From Oncomelania hupensis (lineage: Eukaryota > Mollusca > Gastropoda > Littorinimorpha > Pomatiopsidae), in the NCBI GenBank assembly GCA_036898135.1, contig CM072527.1:31639227-31703226 (forward strand): DNA of 64,000 nt, read 5' to 3'. The position numbers and the translations under genes were made by a program. The notes below the pieces were generated by a model, which saw nothing but the letters and a program-made list of their open reading frames with translations, was not told the origin of the DNA and made no database searches. Position 1 is the first letter of the stretch, and every line of letters begins with the position of its first letter. This document shows, in pieces, positions 1 through 9,973 of this stretch.

Positions 1-631
1 CTGGTAGCTACCCAGGCTTTGCGCCCTGTGGAGAGTTCACTCAAAGACTAAGATGGTATTAAAAGTCTGGTTCACTCGCTGTACGAGGACCAACATGAAT
101 CTATATAGGGATGCGCAACTCCATGGTCTCCCGCCGACGGTCTAGACTATCTTGCTCGCGAGATGCAAGGAATTGCTCCATGACTCATAAGAGATATATA
201 CATGTATTATGACGTACGGAATTAATTCGTCCAAGAGTTCACATTGAAAAAAAAATTCCGGCCATGCATACAAAGCCAAAATAATAAGAATAAACGATAA
301 CGACGATAATGATGATGATAATAATAATAATAATAATACAGTACATTTGTATCGCGCGGTACCTCGCAAACGGTAAGGAATGCGAGCTCGCCGCGCTTGA
401 CAACACACGTGCAATCACACACACACACACACACACACCTACACACACACACACACACAGAACAGGTATACACTTATCGAATGGTTAAATAATTACAGTA
501 AAAACATAGCCATGCAAAGCAAAAGATAATATGAATACCAAGAACCGAGCCGGTGCCGCCACCATCCATGAACAGATGACGTGACTTGGTAAAAGATTAC
601 ATATGGGGATGGAAGGGAGGGGGAGTGAAAA
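1..631. other. Upstream non-coding DNA and LINE 3' flank with microsatellites
   Basis: No host gene is seen. There is an (AAT)n run at about 305-338 followed by a GC-richer stretch, and a (CA)n run at about 413-459. The (AAT)n plus the short segment reading like tatcgcgcggtacc resembles the (ATT)n-tailed repeat ends seen at 6353, 24872 and 49585. This may be the 3' end of a minus-strand non-LTR element. Confidence 0.5.
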
Positions 632-2378
632 TTACTGAGTTTGCGTGTTAAAAAGGTGGGTCTTTAATTGGCGCTTGAAGGAAGAAAGTGATGGAGCATG
701 TCGGAGTTGCATCGGTAGTGAGTTCCAGGCAGTAGCAGCAGAGAAAGAGAAAGATCGTTCACCATAGGTCTTTGAGTGAACACGGGGGATAGAAAGCAGT
801 CTTGTATCAGAAGAAGAGCGGAGTTGTCTTGCAGGAGAGTAGACAGAGAGAAGGTCAGTAAAGTATGAAGGGGCAGAACCAGTGAAGAATTTGAAAACAA
901 TAGTTGAGAGCTTGTACAAGATGCGAGCTCGAACAGGGAGCCAATGAAGAGATCGGAGTAGAGGGGTGGCATGGTCTCGTTTTTTAGCTTTAAGAACAAG
1001 GCGGGCGGCAGAGTTTTGGACTTTCTGAAGTTTTTCAAGAAGGTAGAGAGGGGAGCCAGAGAGGAGAGAGTTGCAGTAGTCAAGTTTGGATAGAACAAAT
1101 GCACAGACAAGAGTGTTGGTTGTTTCGGTTGTAAGATATTGTCGGATGGAGCTAATGCGGTGAATTTCGAAATAGGCAGAGCGGCATATGTTGGAAATGT
1201 GTTGGTCAAGTGACATGTCAGAAGACAGAATGAAACCTAAGTTGCGGGCATGGTCAGAAAATGAAATGGATGAGGTTCCTACTGTGATGCTATTTGGTAA
1301 ATCAGATTTGTCTGATTTCTTTTTGATCAAGAGCGCTTCAGTTTTGTCATCATTGAGCTTTAGACGGTTTTCGGACATCCATTGTTTGACGTCAGTGATG
1401 CATGCCTGCATGGACTGGACGGAGGCGTGTGCCTGTGAAGAGCTGAAAGAGGTGTGGAGTTGTGTGTCGTCTGCAAATGACTGACTATTGACAGAGTGAG
1501 AATAGATGAGATCAGAGAGAGGCTTAGTGTACAGAATGAAGAGGACAGGACCGAGGACAGAACCTTGAGGGACACCAAAGGAGAGTGGGACAGACGAGGA
1601 AGAGTGTTCACCAATGACAACAGACTGAGACCTGTGAGAGAGGTAGGATTGAAACCAGGAGAGACAAGTTCCAGAGATTCCATAGAGAGTGGGGAGTCTT
1701 TGAAGGAGAATGTTGTGGTCAATAGTGTCGAAAGCAGAAGATAGGTCTAAGAGAGTGAGGAGGGACACATCGCCCACGTCCAGGCCACGCAGTATGTCAT
1801 TTGTCACTTTGATGAGGGCGGTTTCTGTGCTATGGTTGGGGCGGTAAGCAGACTGTGATGGAGGAAGGAGGTTGTTTTCAGTGAGGTAAGAAAAGAGTTG
1901 CTGAAGGACTACTTTTTCCAAGACTTTAGAAAGAAAAGACAAGTTGGACACAGGTCTGTAGTTTTTGAGATTGTTTTGATCTAAAGATGGTTTCTTGAGC
2001 AAGGGCTTTACCACAGCAGATTTGAAAATAGAAGGGACGGTGCCAGATTGTAGGCTCGTGTTGATGATGGATGTGAGAGTAGGAAGCAGGACATCTAGGC
2101 ATTCACGGAGAAGGGGGGTGGGTAGGGGATCAAGGGGGCAGCTGGTGGGTTTTGACTGCAAGATGATCTTTCGAAGATCATGCTCAGAAATGTGACAAAA
2201 TGCAGAAAAGGAACAACTGACCTCGTCACCAGACATGGATGGCTCCGGCACCTGATCGAACTCGGCACGAATGTTGGTCACTTTCTTAACAAAGTAGTCA
2301 CAGAATACGTCTGGGAGTTGTGAGAGTGGGTACATGGATGGCAGTGGGGATGACTTAATACGACCGCAGATGCAGATC

Positions 2379-2380
<2 letters not shown>
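632..2380 (-). CDS. Reverse transcriptase ORF of a CR1/L2-type LINE, 5'-truncated
   Basis: This 582-codon open frame is the reverse transcriptase part of a non-LTR retrotransposon of the CR1/L2 group; it copies element RNA at a nicked target. Visible motifs are NYRPVSNLSFLSK at about residues 140-152, QSAYRPNHSTE near 175-187, the AFDTIDH box at 216-222, GVPQGSVLGP at 269-278 and the catalytic FADD at 302-305. The C-terminus has the usual AATAWNSLP block (SAATAWNSLP) and ends in THLFNTQTQ. The expected N-terminal APE endonuclease is missing, and the frame begins beside a (CAT)n microsatellite, so the copy is 5'-truncated. No frameshift interrupts the RT, which suggests a fairly recent insertion. 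It lies upstream of and antisense to the centrosomin-like gene. The group assignment is from motif style and not from a phylogeny. Confidence 0.9.
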
Positions 2381-2423
<43 letters not shown>

Positions 2424-2429
2424 GTGATA

Positions 2430-2468
<39 letters not shown>

Positions 2469-2495
2469 GTGATAATGATGATGATGACGACGACG
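2379..2495. repeat. (ATG)n microsatellite
   Basis: Near-perfect ATG/GAT trinucleotide repeat with two short interruptions (ggtgata). It abuts the truncated 5' end of the LINE reverse transcriptase. Methionine-rich open frames here are artefacts. Confidence 0.95.
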
Positions 2496-2888
2496 TCGAC
2501 TTTATCACAAGCTATGCAGTGACCTCAGACACAGGGAAAGAAGGAAGAGATAACGGAGCTTAATGTCATAAAGACGAATCACCACGTCGCCACCTTGACA
2601 ACAATGACGATCATCATCATATCAAAAAGGGTACAAGGCACAGCTAGGGGCATCTGTTACAGCCTATATATATAGCGGATCCCCTATAGCACGTACAGCG
2701 GCCTCGGATGACACAAGGCATATTAAAATTAAATAAATAAAAAGAAAAAGTAAGCTTACTGGGTTATAGGCCTATCTATTCAATTGAATTCAATAGTAAG
2801 ACCTGACCTCCATCATCATCATGATCATTCATGATCTTCTTCTTCTTCTCTCCCTCCTTCTCATCCTTCCTTTTTCATCATCATCTAC

Positions 2889-2889
<1 letters not shown>

Positions 2890-2958
<69 letters not shown>
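2890..2958. repeat. (GA)n microsatellite
   Basis: About 34 uninterrupted GA dinucleotides in non-coding DNA upstream of the RTE-like element. Confidence 0.97.
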
Positions 2959-2960
<2 letters not shown>

Positions 2961-3248
2961 TTTACATATTAAATAAAGGGACACAACTCATTACAAACAC
3001 AATTATAATCCTAGAAAGTCAAATTCTGTATTACCTCCCTTTAAATAACTCTCCATCAAATACCTTAAAGTACAATCCTCCCACCTTCACCCCAATCCTC
3101 CGCCTATCCTCCCCCGTATCCGGGTCATGGCCCATACCCATCCCACCACTTACTAGCACTACTACGGATCAGAAATTGTTATTTACAAAGTGCTTTAGAA
3201 AGCAAGGAATAATGGAAACCGTAGCAAAAATCAAAGTTAAGAAATATA

Positions 3249-3275
3249 TGCTATCCTATCCCGTAACTCGAAAGT
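3249..3275 (-). repeat. Inverted RTE-like 3' tail fragment
   Basis: The plus-strand text ctatcctatcccgtaact is the reverse complement of the conserved RTE-like 3' end (gttacgggataggatag) seen at 6950, 9943 and 63890. Only about 25-30 bp is recognisable. It faces the opposite way from the large element that follows. Confidence 0.7.
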
Positions 3276-3313
3276 CAAAGTAGAGTCTAGCTATTTACTG
3301 ATTCAAAGTCTCC

Positions 3314-3481
3314 CTTATCCAAGGAACAGTAGAAGGAGTCAGACGCCGAGGAAGGCAAAGAAAGAACTGGACAGAGTATGTCAAAACATGGACGGCGCTA
3401 GATATTTCACGTCTCCTGACAACAGCCCTGTGGGTTCGGGCATTAAATAGAATAGACCCAACGTTTCCCGGCGTGTCGTAA
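3314..3481 (+). pseudogene. C-terminal fragment of a second RTE-like LINE polyprotein
   Basis: A 55-codon open stretch ending in TAA reads QGTVEGVRRRGRQRKNWTEY. This matches in style the C-terminal QGTVQGGRRRGRPKKRWEDN block at the end of the RTE-like elements in this window, but it is diverged. It sits directly upstream of the 5' end of a different, nearly complete copy, so it is either the 3' remnant of an older relative or part of a composite element. Confidence 0.65.
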
Positions 3482-3497
3482 GAGGCGACTAACAGGG

Positions 3498-4316
3498 GTG
3501 ATGTTAGCACGGCATCACTGGGCGAAAGTCTTCTACACAGAAGTCACCGGCCAGGGCGGAGGAACCTCACGTTACTACAGGTTCAACAAGGCGAGCCACA
3601 CTGTATTCGTGGATTTCGGTTGTGGCCAACGGCCTCGAGAGGATTGGGCACCGCCAGGTCTTTTTTTGCCCAAGAAACACTACATGATGACACTATCCAC
3701 TAATTCTATATCGGATCGGTCGTCGCCCGGCTCAAGGACCGTGCCTTCCGTTGGCCAACAGGACGGAGGTGATAAGTATGCTACTGATGGACAATTTAGC
3801 AAGATCCGCACGAGAAACAACATCGTCATAGGAACCTGGAATGTCAGGACCCTAACTGCGGAAGGAAAATTAGAAGAACTGGCCCACGAGTTGGACTACT
3901 ATCGATGGAACGTTCTAGGCATCAGCGAACTGCGCTGGAAAGGCCTAGGTGAAACAACGACCGACAAAGGCCACAAGCTCTATTTCAGCGGTAGAGATGA
4001 CAGGCACGAACACGGCGTTAGATTCTTGGTCCACAAGAACATTCTAGCCACTGTCATGGGTTGCCGCCCAGTCTCCAGTAGACTCATTACCATCCGCCTG
4101 AGAGCAGCCCCTTTCAACATCACCATCATCCAGGCCTATGCCCCAACATCAGACTATGACGACAGTGACGTGGAGGATTTTTATGAAAATTTACAGGCGG
4201 TCCTTGACCAAGTGCCGAAGAAGGACATAGTCATAGTGCTAGGCCAAGGTTGGCCAAGATGCGCACCACAACTGGGGAGACACATGTGGACCCCACTGCA
4301 ACAACGAGACAAATGA
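3498..4316 (+). pseudogene. AP endonuclease domain of RTE-like LINE (broken)
   Basis: This encodes the target-nicking exonuclease-endonuclease-phosphatase domain. Visible motifs are GTWNVRTL (from about residue 112), LGISELRW with the metal-binding Glu, and IQAYAPTSD. The next expected block, a G-D-W-N motif with catalytic Asp and Asn, is absent: the frame runs IVIVLGQGWPR at about 4240-4265, which fits a small deletion and frameshift. Later blocks (TWHSLGGEHHN, IHVDYIMV, GSDHDLVM) resume in another frame at 4319-4560. The domain is therefore almost certainly inactive. Confidence 0.85.
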
Positions 4317-4318
4317 CA

Positions 4319-4947
4319 GGGGTCTGAGACTCTTAGAGTTTGCAAGATACAACAATCTGGTACTGGCAAACACGCTTGGTCTCCACAAAAACTCCAGACG
4401 ATGGACATGGCACAGTCTCGGCGGGGAGCATCACAACCAAATACATGTAGACTACATCATGGTCAAGAAACGCTTCAGATCAAGCATCAACATAGGCAGG
4501 ACACGCACTTTTCCAGGAGCAGACATCGGAAGTGACCACGATCTTGTGATGATGTCTTTCCGGCTCCACTTGAAGAGAGTAAATACAGCAAAGTGCAGTA
4601 GACTGAAGTTCGACCTGGACAAACTGCAAGACCCAGAGGTGGCAGAACTATTTCAGGCCACAATTGGAGGGAAATTTGCACCACTGCTCATTTTGAGGGC
4701 TGGTGAAGTAGATGTCAACACCATGACCACCACCTTCAACTCAGCTGTGACAGATGCCGCCACTGAGATCCTTGGCAAGCACCGACCAAAGAAGAAGCCG
4801 TGGATCACACCTGAACTTTTGGATCTGTGTGATAAACGAAGAGAGATAAAAAAAAGAAAAAGAACACCTCACAGGGAGCTGATGTCTACCGAAAAATCAA
4901 CAATGACATCCGAAAAGGCAAGCGCACAGCAAAGGAGAACTGGATAG
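4319..4947 (+). pseudogene. Endonuclease C-terminal part and linker of RTE-like LINE
   Basis: Continues copy 1 in a new frame. TWHSLGGEHHN and GSDHDLVMMSF carry the last endonuclease residues. A linker follows with FNSAVTDAATEILGKHRPKKKPWITPELLDLCDKR in pieces. An A-rich slip near 4848-4862 breaks the frame, and homologous reading resumes in the frame entering 5013. Confidence 0.8.
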
Positions 4948-5012
4948 AAGATCAATGCCAGGAAATAGAGAACAGTCTGAATAAGAACAACAGCAAGAAG
5001 GCCTACCAGATT

Positions 5013-6349
5013 GTGAAGCGGCTGGCAAGTGTCAAACAGCCCAAAGTCCCCACGATCCAAAGCAAGTCTGGCATATGCCTTACAGAAGAACAAGAAGTCT
5101 TGGACAGATGGACAGAGTACTGCTCTGACATTTATAACCATACACCAAATGGAGACCCATCAGTTCTAGCATGTCCAGAGAACAGAGAAGAAGAAGAAAT
5201 CCTCCCAATTCTCCGGGAAGAAGTTGAGGCAGCAGTGCAATCGCTAAAGAAAGGGAAGTCAGCGGGAGTGGACAACATACCCGCGGAACTGCTACAAGCA
5301 GGAGGAGAAGCGATGATTGATGCCCTCACCATTATCTGTAACAAGATCTGGCAGAGTGGGGAGTGGCCTATACCATGGACCCAGTCACTTGTCATCACTC
5401 TTCCCAAAAAAGGTAACCTTCAGGAGTGTGAAAATTACCGCACCATCAGCCTCATCAGCCATCCCAGCAAGGTCCTCCTGAAAATAATGCTCAACAGGTT
5501 GAAACCCCAAGCTGAACAAATCATAGCTGAAGAACAAGCAGGATTCAGGGCAGGGCGAAGTACCACTGAACAGATTTTCAACCTCAGAATAATCTGTGAG
5601 AAATACCTACAGCACCTACCTATACCTATATCATGTGTTCATAGACTTCAAGAAGGCGTTTGACCGAGTCTGGCATGCAGCTCTATGGGCAACAATGAAA
5701 GTGTACAACATCAGCCCTAAAATTATTGAAGTCATCAAAAGCCTGTATGACAAGGCTACCAGTGCAGTCCTCCACAACAGCGCCATCGGGAACTGGTTCA
5801 GAACAACAATCGGTGTGCGTCAAGGATGCCTACTCTCTCCAACACTCTTCAACATCTTCCTAGAGCGCATCATGTCAGATGCTCTTGCAGATCATGAAGG
5901 CACAGTCAGCATGGGGGGTAGAGCAATCTCCAATCTTCGTTTTTCGGAAGACATTGATGGATTGGCTGGAAAGGAACAAGAACTTGAACAGCTGGTACAG
6001 TGGCTTGACACCACCTCCAGAGCTTATGGAATGGAAATAAGTGCAGAGAAGACCAAAATGATGACCAACAACACCAATGGCATCAACATGGACATCAAAG
6101 TCCAAGGCCAATCCCTCAACACAGTGCATAGTTTCAAATATTTAGGAGCCATTGTATCAGACAATGGGTCCCGAAAGGATGTCCTCTCCAGGATCGCACA
6201 AACAACAGCGGCCCTGACAAGGTTGAAGCCCATTTGGAAAGACAGGACCATTAGTCTACATTCCAAAGTAAGACTGCTGCGCTCCTTTGTCATCTCCATC
6301 TTCCTATATGCTTGCGAAGCATATACAGCAGATCTCCAACGAAGAATAC

Positions 6350-6354
<5 letters not shown>
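5013..6354 (+). pseudogene. Reverse transcriptase domain of RTE-like LINE, copy 1 (two frames)
   Basis: Frame one (5013-5663) contains KGKSAGVDNIPAELLQAGG, LPKKGNLQECENYRTISLIS and EEQAGFRAGRSTTEQIF. Frame two (from about 5610) contains the FIDFKKAFDRVWH box and GVRQGCLLSPTLFN. The catalytic F-A-D-D box appears as FSED (about 5940-5951), so at least one catalytic aspartate is lost. Copy 3 keeps FADD-type coding in its DNA. A frameshift, the FSED change and stop codons at the inserted repeat make this a dead copy. Confidence 0.87.
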
Positions 6355-6433
<79 letters not shown>

Positions 6434-6590
6434 GTAGGCTTATATAGCGCGGTACCCCAGCTCAGGGCTGGGCTCACCGCTCTTAACATAGGATATATCT
6501 TTAGAACAAACATAAACAATGCAAGCATTCACACCAACCGTACTCACAAAGGCATACAAGAGAACAACGACATATGCAATACACTGCAAA
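6353..6590 (-). repeat. (AAT)n-tailed repeat inserted in RTE-like copy 1
   Basis: Comparison with copies 2 and 3 shows the RTE-like sequence interrupted after gaagaataca and resumed at gcaaagcat near 6585. The insert starts with about 27 AAT units, then tatatagcgcggtacc, the signature of the (ATT)n-tailed repeat ends elsewhere in the window. It reads as a minus-strand 3'-end fragment. The residual aataca on both sides may be a target duplication. Confidence 0.75.
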
Positions 6591-6593
6591 GCA

Positions 6594-6968
6594 TGAGATG
6601 AGGTGCTACAGAAGACTTCTGGGCATTTCCTATACCCAACACATCACCAACGACGAAGTCCGACAGACCATCACACAAGCCATTGGACAACACGATGACT
6701 GCTCACAGCGGTGAAGAAACGGAAACTCCGATGGTATGGTCACGTCACCAGATCATCAGGTCTTGCAAAGACTATTCTGCAAGGCACAGTGCAAGGAGGT
6801 AGAAGAAGAGGGAGACCGAAAAAGAGGTGGGAGGACAACATTCGTGAATGGACTGGTTTGACACTGAGCGAAGCCATCAGGGCTGCTGAGGACAGAGAAA
6901 AATGGAGTATGCTGGTTAAACGATCATCTGTGGTGCCCCTGCGACCTCCGGTTTACGGGACAGGATAG
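6594..6968 (+). pseudogene. C-terminal domain of RTE-like LINE and (GGATA)n tail
   Basis: The sequence continues past the insertion with the block RWYGHVTRSSGLAKTILQGT, then the basic RRRGRPKKRWEDNIREWTGL. The stop codon lies inside the start of the ggata repeats at 6960-6985, so there is essentially no 3' UTR. Confidence 0.85.
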
Positions 6969-6988
6969 GAGGATAGGATAGGATGACA

Positions 6989-7458
6989 ACGGCAAAAGAG
7001 AAACTGAAGTGGCGAAAACTCCGCCATAGCATCCATGCATCGATCGTGTGTCTCCAACGGCCTGACAGGCTGAGGGAATTATAGCTATAGCTACTGACTC
7101 AAGTTCGTCACAGATAGTCTGGTTAGTGGCTAGTCTTTCTCTGTCTGTCTGTCTGTCTGTCTCTCTTTAGATCTATCCCTTCCAGCGATGATTCTTTCTT
7201 TTAATTGTATTTCTTTCTGTACATCATTGTATTTAATTCTCCGAGTCTCTCAAACACATGCACACTTGAATACATAAAAGTTATGTACTTTTAACCAAAA
7301 CCGTTGAAGTATTTCTTTCATAGTCTTTGTTCATAATACGAAATGAGTTAACTAACTTACTGAAGAAAGAAAGAAAAAAAAGAAAACAATTTTCAAATAT
7401 TTTTTTATAATCAGTTTTGCTTTGAAAACACACAACTATAACTATGTAAGCAGTAAAC
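6989..7458. other. Upstream intergenic DNA
   Basis: AT-rich sequence with a (TCTG)n run at about 7139-7162. No open frame or known repeat is recognised. It probably separates the upstream LINE cluster from the promoter. Confidence 0.5.
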
Positions 7459-7589
7459 ATGGATACAAATTATTTTGTTGACAAACTTCGTAGTAAAAAT
7501 AAACTTGCTAAAAATCCCTGTCCCTCTGGTACACCGAGAACCGGTGATTTTGAGGTTGCTGAAACTGAGCGAAGAAAACCGAACGTTGC

Positions 7590-7625
7590 CGATGGCGCGC
7601 TCGGGAGATGCTGCGCATGCGCCGT
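7590..7625. promoter_or_regulatory. GC-rich promoter patch with NRF1-type site
   Basis: The 12-mer TGCGCATGCGCC at 7612-7623 fits the palindromic NRF1 consensus (YGCGCAYGCGCR). It lies about 110 bp upstream of the first coding ATG, within a short GC-rich patch (ggcgcgctcggg) in otherwise AT-rich DNA. NRF1 sites are common in TATA-less housekeeping promoters. Promoter function is inferred. Confidence 0.6.
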
Positions 7626-7734
7626 TGAAAAAATCGACCTACATTTTCACAATGGTGAGTGTGGAGTAAAAAGACTTGTTGACAGAGCCGTATGACAGAC
7701 TGCTGTGACGGCACTTTACCTGTATCAGGTCATT

Positions 7735-7784
7735 ATGGAGTCGCGGGGTTTGGACCCCACTTTACCATTGGACTTTGACGGCAG
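7735..7784 (+). CDS. CDK5RAP2: Exon 1 (coding part), residues 1-16
   Basis: The ATG has A at -3 and G at +4, and an in-frame TGA at 7693 closes the frame upstream. It encodes MESRGLDPTLPLDFDG and ends AG|gttagt in phase 2. The two bases pair with C of exon 2 to give Ser. The 5' UTR extends upstream by an unknown length; a second candidate donor (ATGgtgagt) at about 7652-7660 could belong to an alternative untranslated first exon. Confidence 0.8.
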
Positions 7785-8859
7785 GTTAGTTTCAAACACT
7801 CCGTCTTTTCAGAATGTTGTGAATTGACTGTCTGCTAGGTTGTGATCACTCTTCGCAGTTTGATTTGTCGTCGTCCTGTTTGAAAATTTGATTTTTACCT
7901 GTGTTTATAATCGGCATGCGACGTACATGTGCACACCTGGCGGTAAATTTAAAATTATTTGACCAACCCTTATCAGCAGTGGATGTTGCAGTGACTCATA
8001 AAACAGCCGATCGTTTTGAATGCTGGCAATGTTTCGGGATTATATTGCACTTCCTGTAAATGTTGATGCTATGCTACACAGTGTCAGTTGCCTCGGATTT
8101 TGAATAAATCGTGTGCTGCCTTGGAAACGGTTTACAGTAAATGGTTTTTCGCTGTAATAAACTAACATTTCTAGGATTTAACCCTAGGATTCCTATGATT
8201 TAGACGTATGTAATTTAATAGATTTATAATAAATGAGCTTATTTGACACACTCATACATTGATTGTAAAATTTGGAGAAAAAAAAGTTGTTCCTTGTGTC
8301 TGGTCAATGTCAGACATCAACACAGACAGTATGCAGTGATGCACTAGTGTTAACAGTATCAGAAACTTGTAGTCCTGTATAGACTGAGACCTAGTTTAAA
8401 GTTTATCAATGTGGTTTATACTGAGTGAATCCAACTTGCTGTACTATGACTATATAACAGATGAATTGTACATGTAGGCCTATACATTATTAATTATTAT
8501 CAGAAAATTGGTATTATTATGAGAAAATTGGATTATGTTTTCCTTTCGGCAGCTGTTGTTGTTCAAGCACAGCAGAGTTGGCCCAGCATACATGTTTGAC
8601 AAGATAAATGGTTTAGTACACAGATGTTTGCAATGTAAAATAGTAATAAATCATTTTGTACTGGAACTTATGTGGAAGTGAAACAGTACTATGTCTATGC
8701 GACTATGGGCAATTTGTTCCTATGGACAAATGAGAACCGATAATTTGTGTTTCTCCACAAAACCTTTTCACAGGCTTTGTCAGTTTGTGCTTTCATCTTT
8801 CAACTTCCGTCGGTTTCTGATTTTAAATTATATATAATTAAATATCCCTATGACTTTGT
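7785..8859. other. Intron 1, 5' part
   Basis: AT-rich sequence with no recognisable repeat ends or coding. It may hold regulatory sequence, but nothing specific is seen. Confidence 0.5.
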
Positions 8860-8890
8860 AACCTTTGAGTGAAAGTTTCACTCAAAGGTT
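8860..8890. repeat. Perfect 31-bp palindrome in intron 1
   Basis: AACCTTTGAGTGAAA, one central base, then TTTCACTCAAAGGTT. Perfect 15-bp arms. Confidence 0.95.
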
Positions 8891-9428
8891 GAGCTCGTAA
8901 CTTACCTTGTATTTGTAATATAATTTTGTAGTTTAAGTAATAACTATAATGTATTAGTATAAATTATTGTACTTCAAAATGATATTGTAGTTGTACCAGT
9001 TTTTGATTCTGAGACAGTCATATGTCCATCTTAGCAGTATGATTGTTCTGGTGGTTCAGTGTTGTTTTGGTCCTTACTCATCATCTTCTTTGGGATGGTT
9101 GATTCCAGTCTGTCATATAACCAGATATGGGTGTAGATGTTAAACTTCAATTTTTTTTCAGACTATATTGTTGTTGGTATTCTTTATTAAACTAAGCGTT
9201 TATGTCCGCTAGGCGCTACTGAAGAAAAATCAAACGCAGATCGTAGTGTGTAGTCTTACTGTCATCCACTGCTCTTAAACTTCTTTCATCTGCTTTGCCA
9301 CATCCTTCTCAGGGCTTCTCATTTGCAAAGAATCTAAGGAGTGAGCTGACTTCCATTTTCCAATTTTAAGGAATTTTTTATCTTCATGTTAAGCATTTTA
9401 AGGAGGGGGGAAAAAACGATGAAAGCTG

Positions 9429-9973
9429 CTGCCCTGACAAGGTTGAAGCCCATTTGGAAAGACAGGACCATCAGTCTACATTCCAGAGTAAGACTGCTGC
9501 GCTCCTTTGTCATCTCCATCTTCCTGTATGCTTGCGAAGCATGGACCCTCACAGCAGATCTCCAACGAAGAATACAAAGCATGGAGATGAGGTGCCACAG
9601 AAGACTTCTGGGCATTTCCTAAACCCAACACATCACCAATGACTAAGTCCGACAGACCATCACACAAGCCATTGGACAACACGATGACCTGCTCACAGTG
9701 GTGAAGAAACGGAAACTCCGATGGTATGACCAACGTCACCAGATCATCAGGCCTTGCAAAGACCATTCTGCAAGGCACAGTGCAAGGAGGTAGAAGAAGA
9801 GGGAGACCGAAAAAGAGGTGGGAGGGCAACATTCGAGAATGGACTGGTTTGACACTGAGCGAAGCCATCAGGGCTGCTGAGGACAGAGAAAGATCGAGTA
9901 TGCTGGTTAAACGATCATCTGTGGTGCCCCTACGACCTCCGGGTTACGGGATAGGATAGGATAGGATAGGATA
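9429..9973 (+). mobile_element. RTE-like LINE copy 2, strongly 5'-truncated
   Basis: Starts at ctgctgccctgacaaggttg and ends in the (GGATA)n tail at 9945-9973. It carries the region after RT (ALTRLKPIWKDRTISLHSRV, SIFLYACEAWTLTADLQRRI) and the basic RRRGRPKKRWEGNIREWTGL block. Stops and a frameshift (near 9622 and 9727) interrupt it. Confidence 0.9.

Larger units (their letters stand above)
3482..6988 (+). mobile_element. RTE-like (APE-type) LINE, nearly full length, degenerate, copy 1
   Basis: Non-LTR retrotransposon encoding an AP-like endonuclease, a reverse transcriptase and a short basic C-terminal domain, followed almost at once by a (GGATA)n tail. The frame is broken near 4245, 4850, 5610 and 6345. 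A 240-bp repeat carrying (AAT)n is inserted near the 3' end (6353-6590). It shares its 3' end with copies at 9429 and 62387 in the same orientation. Assignment to the RTE group follows from resemblance to proteins often annotated craniofacial development protein 2-like. The exact clade is uncertain. Confidence 0.88.

Noticed and set aside
2334..2522. Methionine-rich open frame
   Set aside because: Translation of an (ATG)n microsatellite.
6287..6601. Asn-rich and Leu-rich open frames
   Set aside because: Both are translations of the (AAT)n repeat in the insertion.
7459..7695. Short open frames before exon 1
   Set aside because: They overlap the promoter patch, have no recognisable domain, and are not needed for the in-phase gene model.
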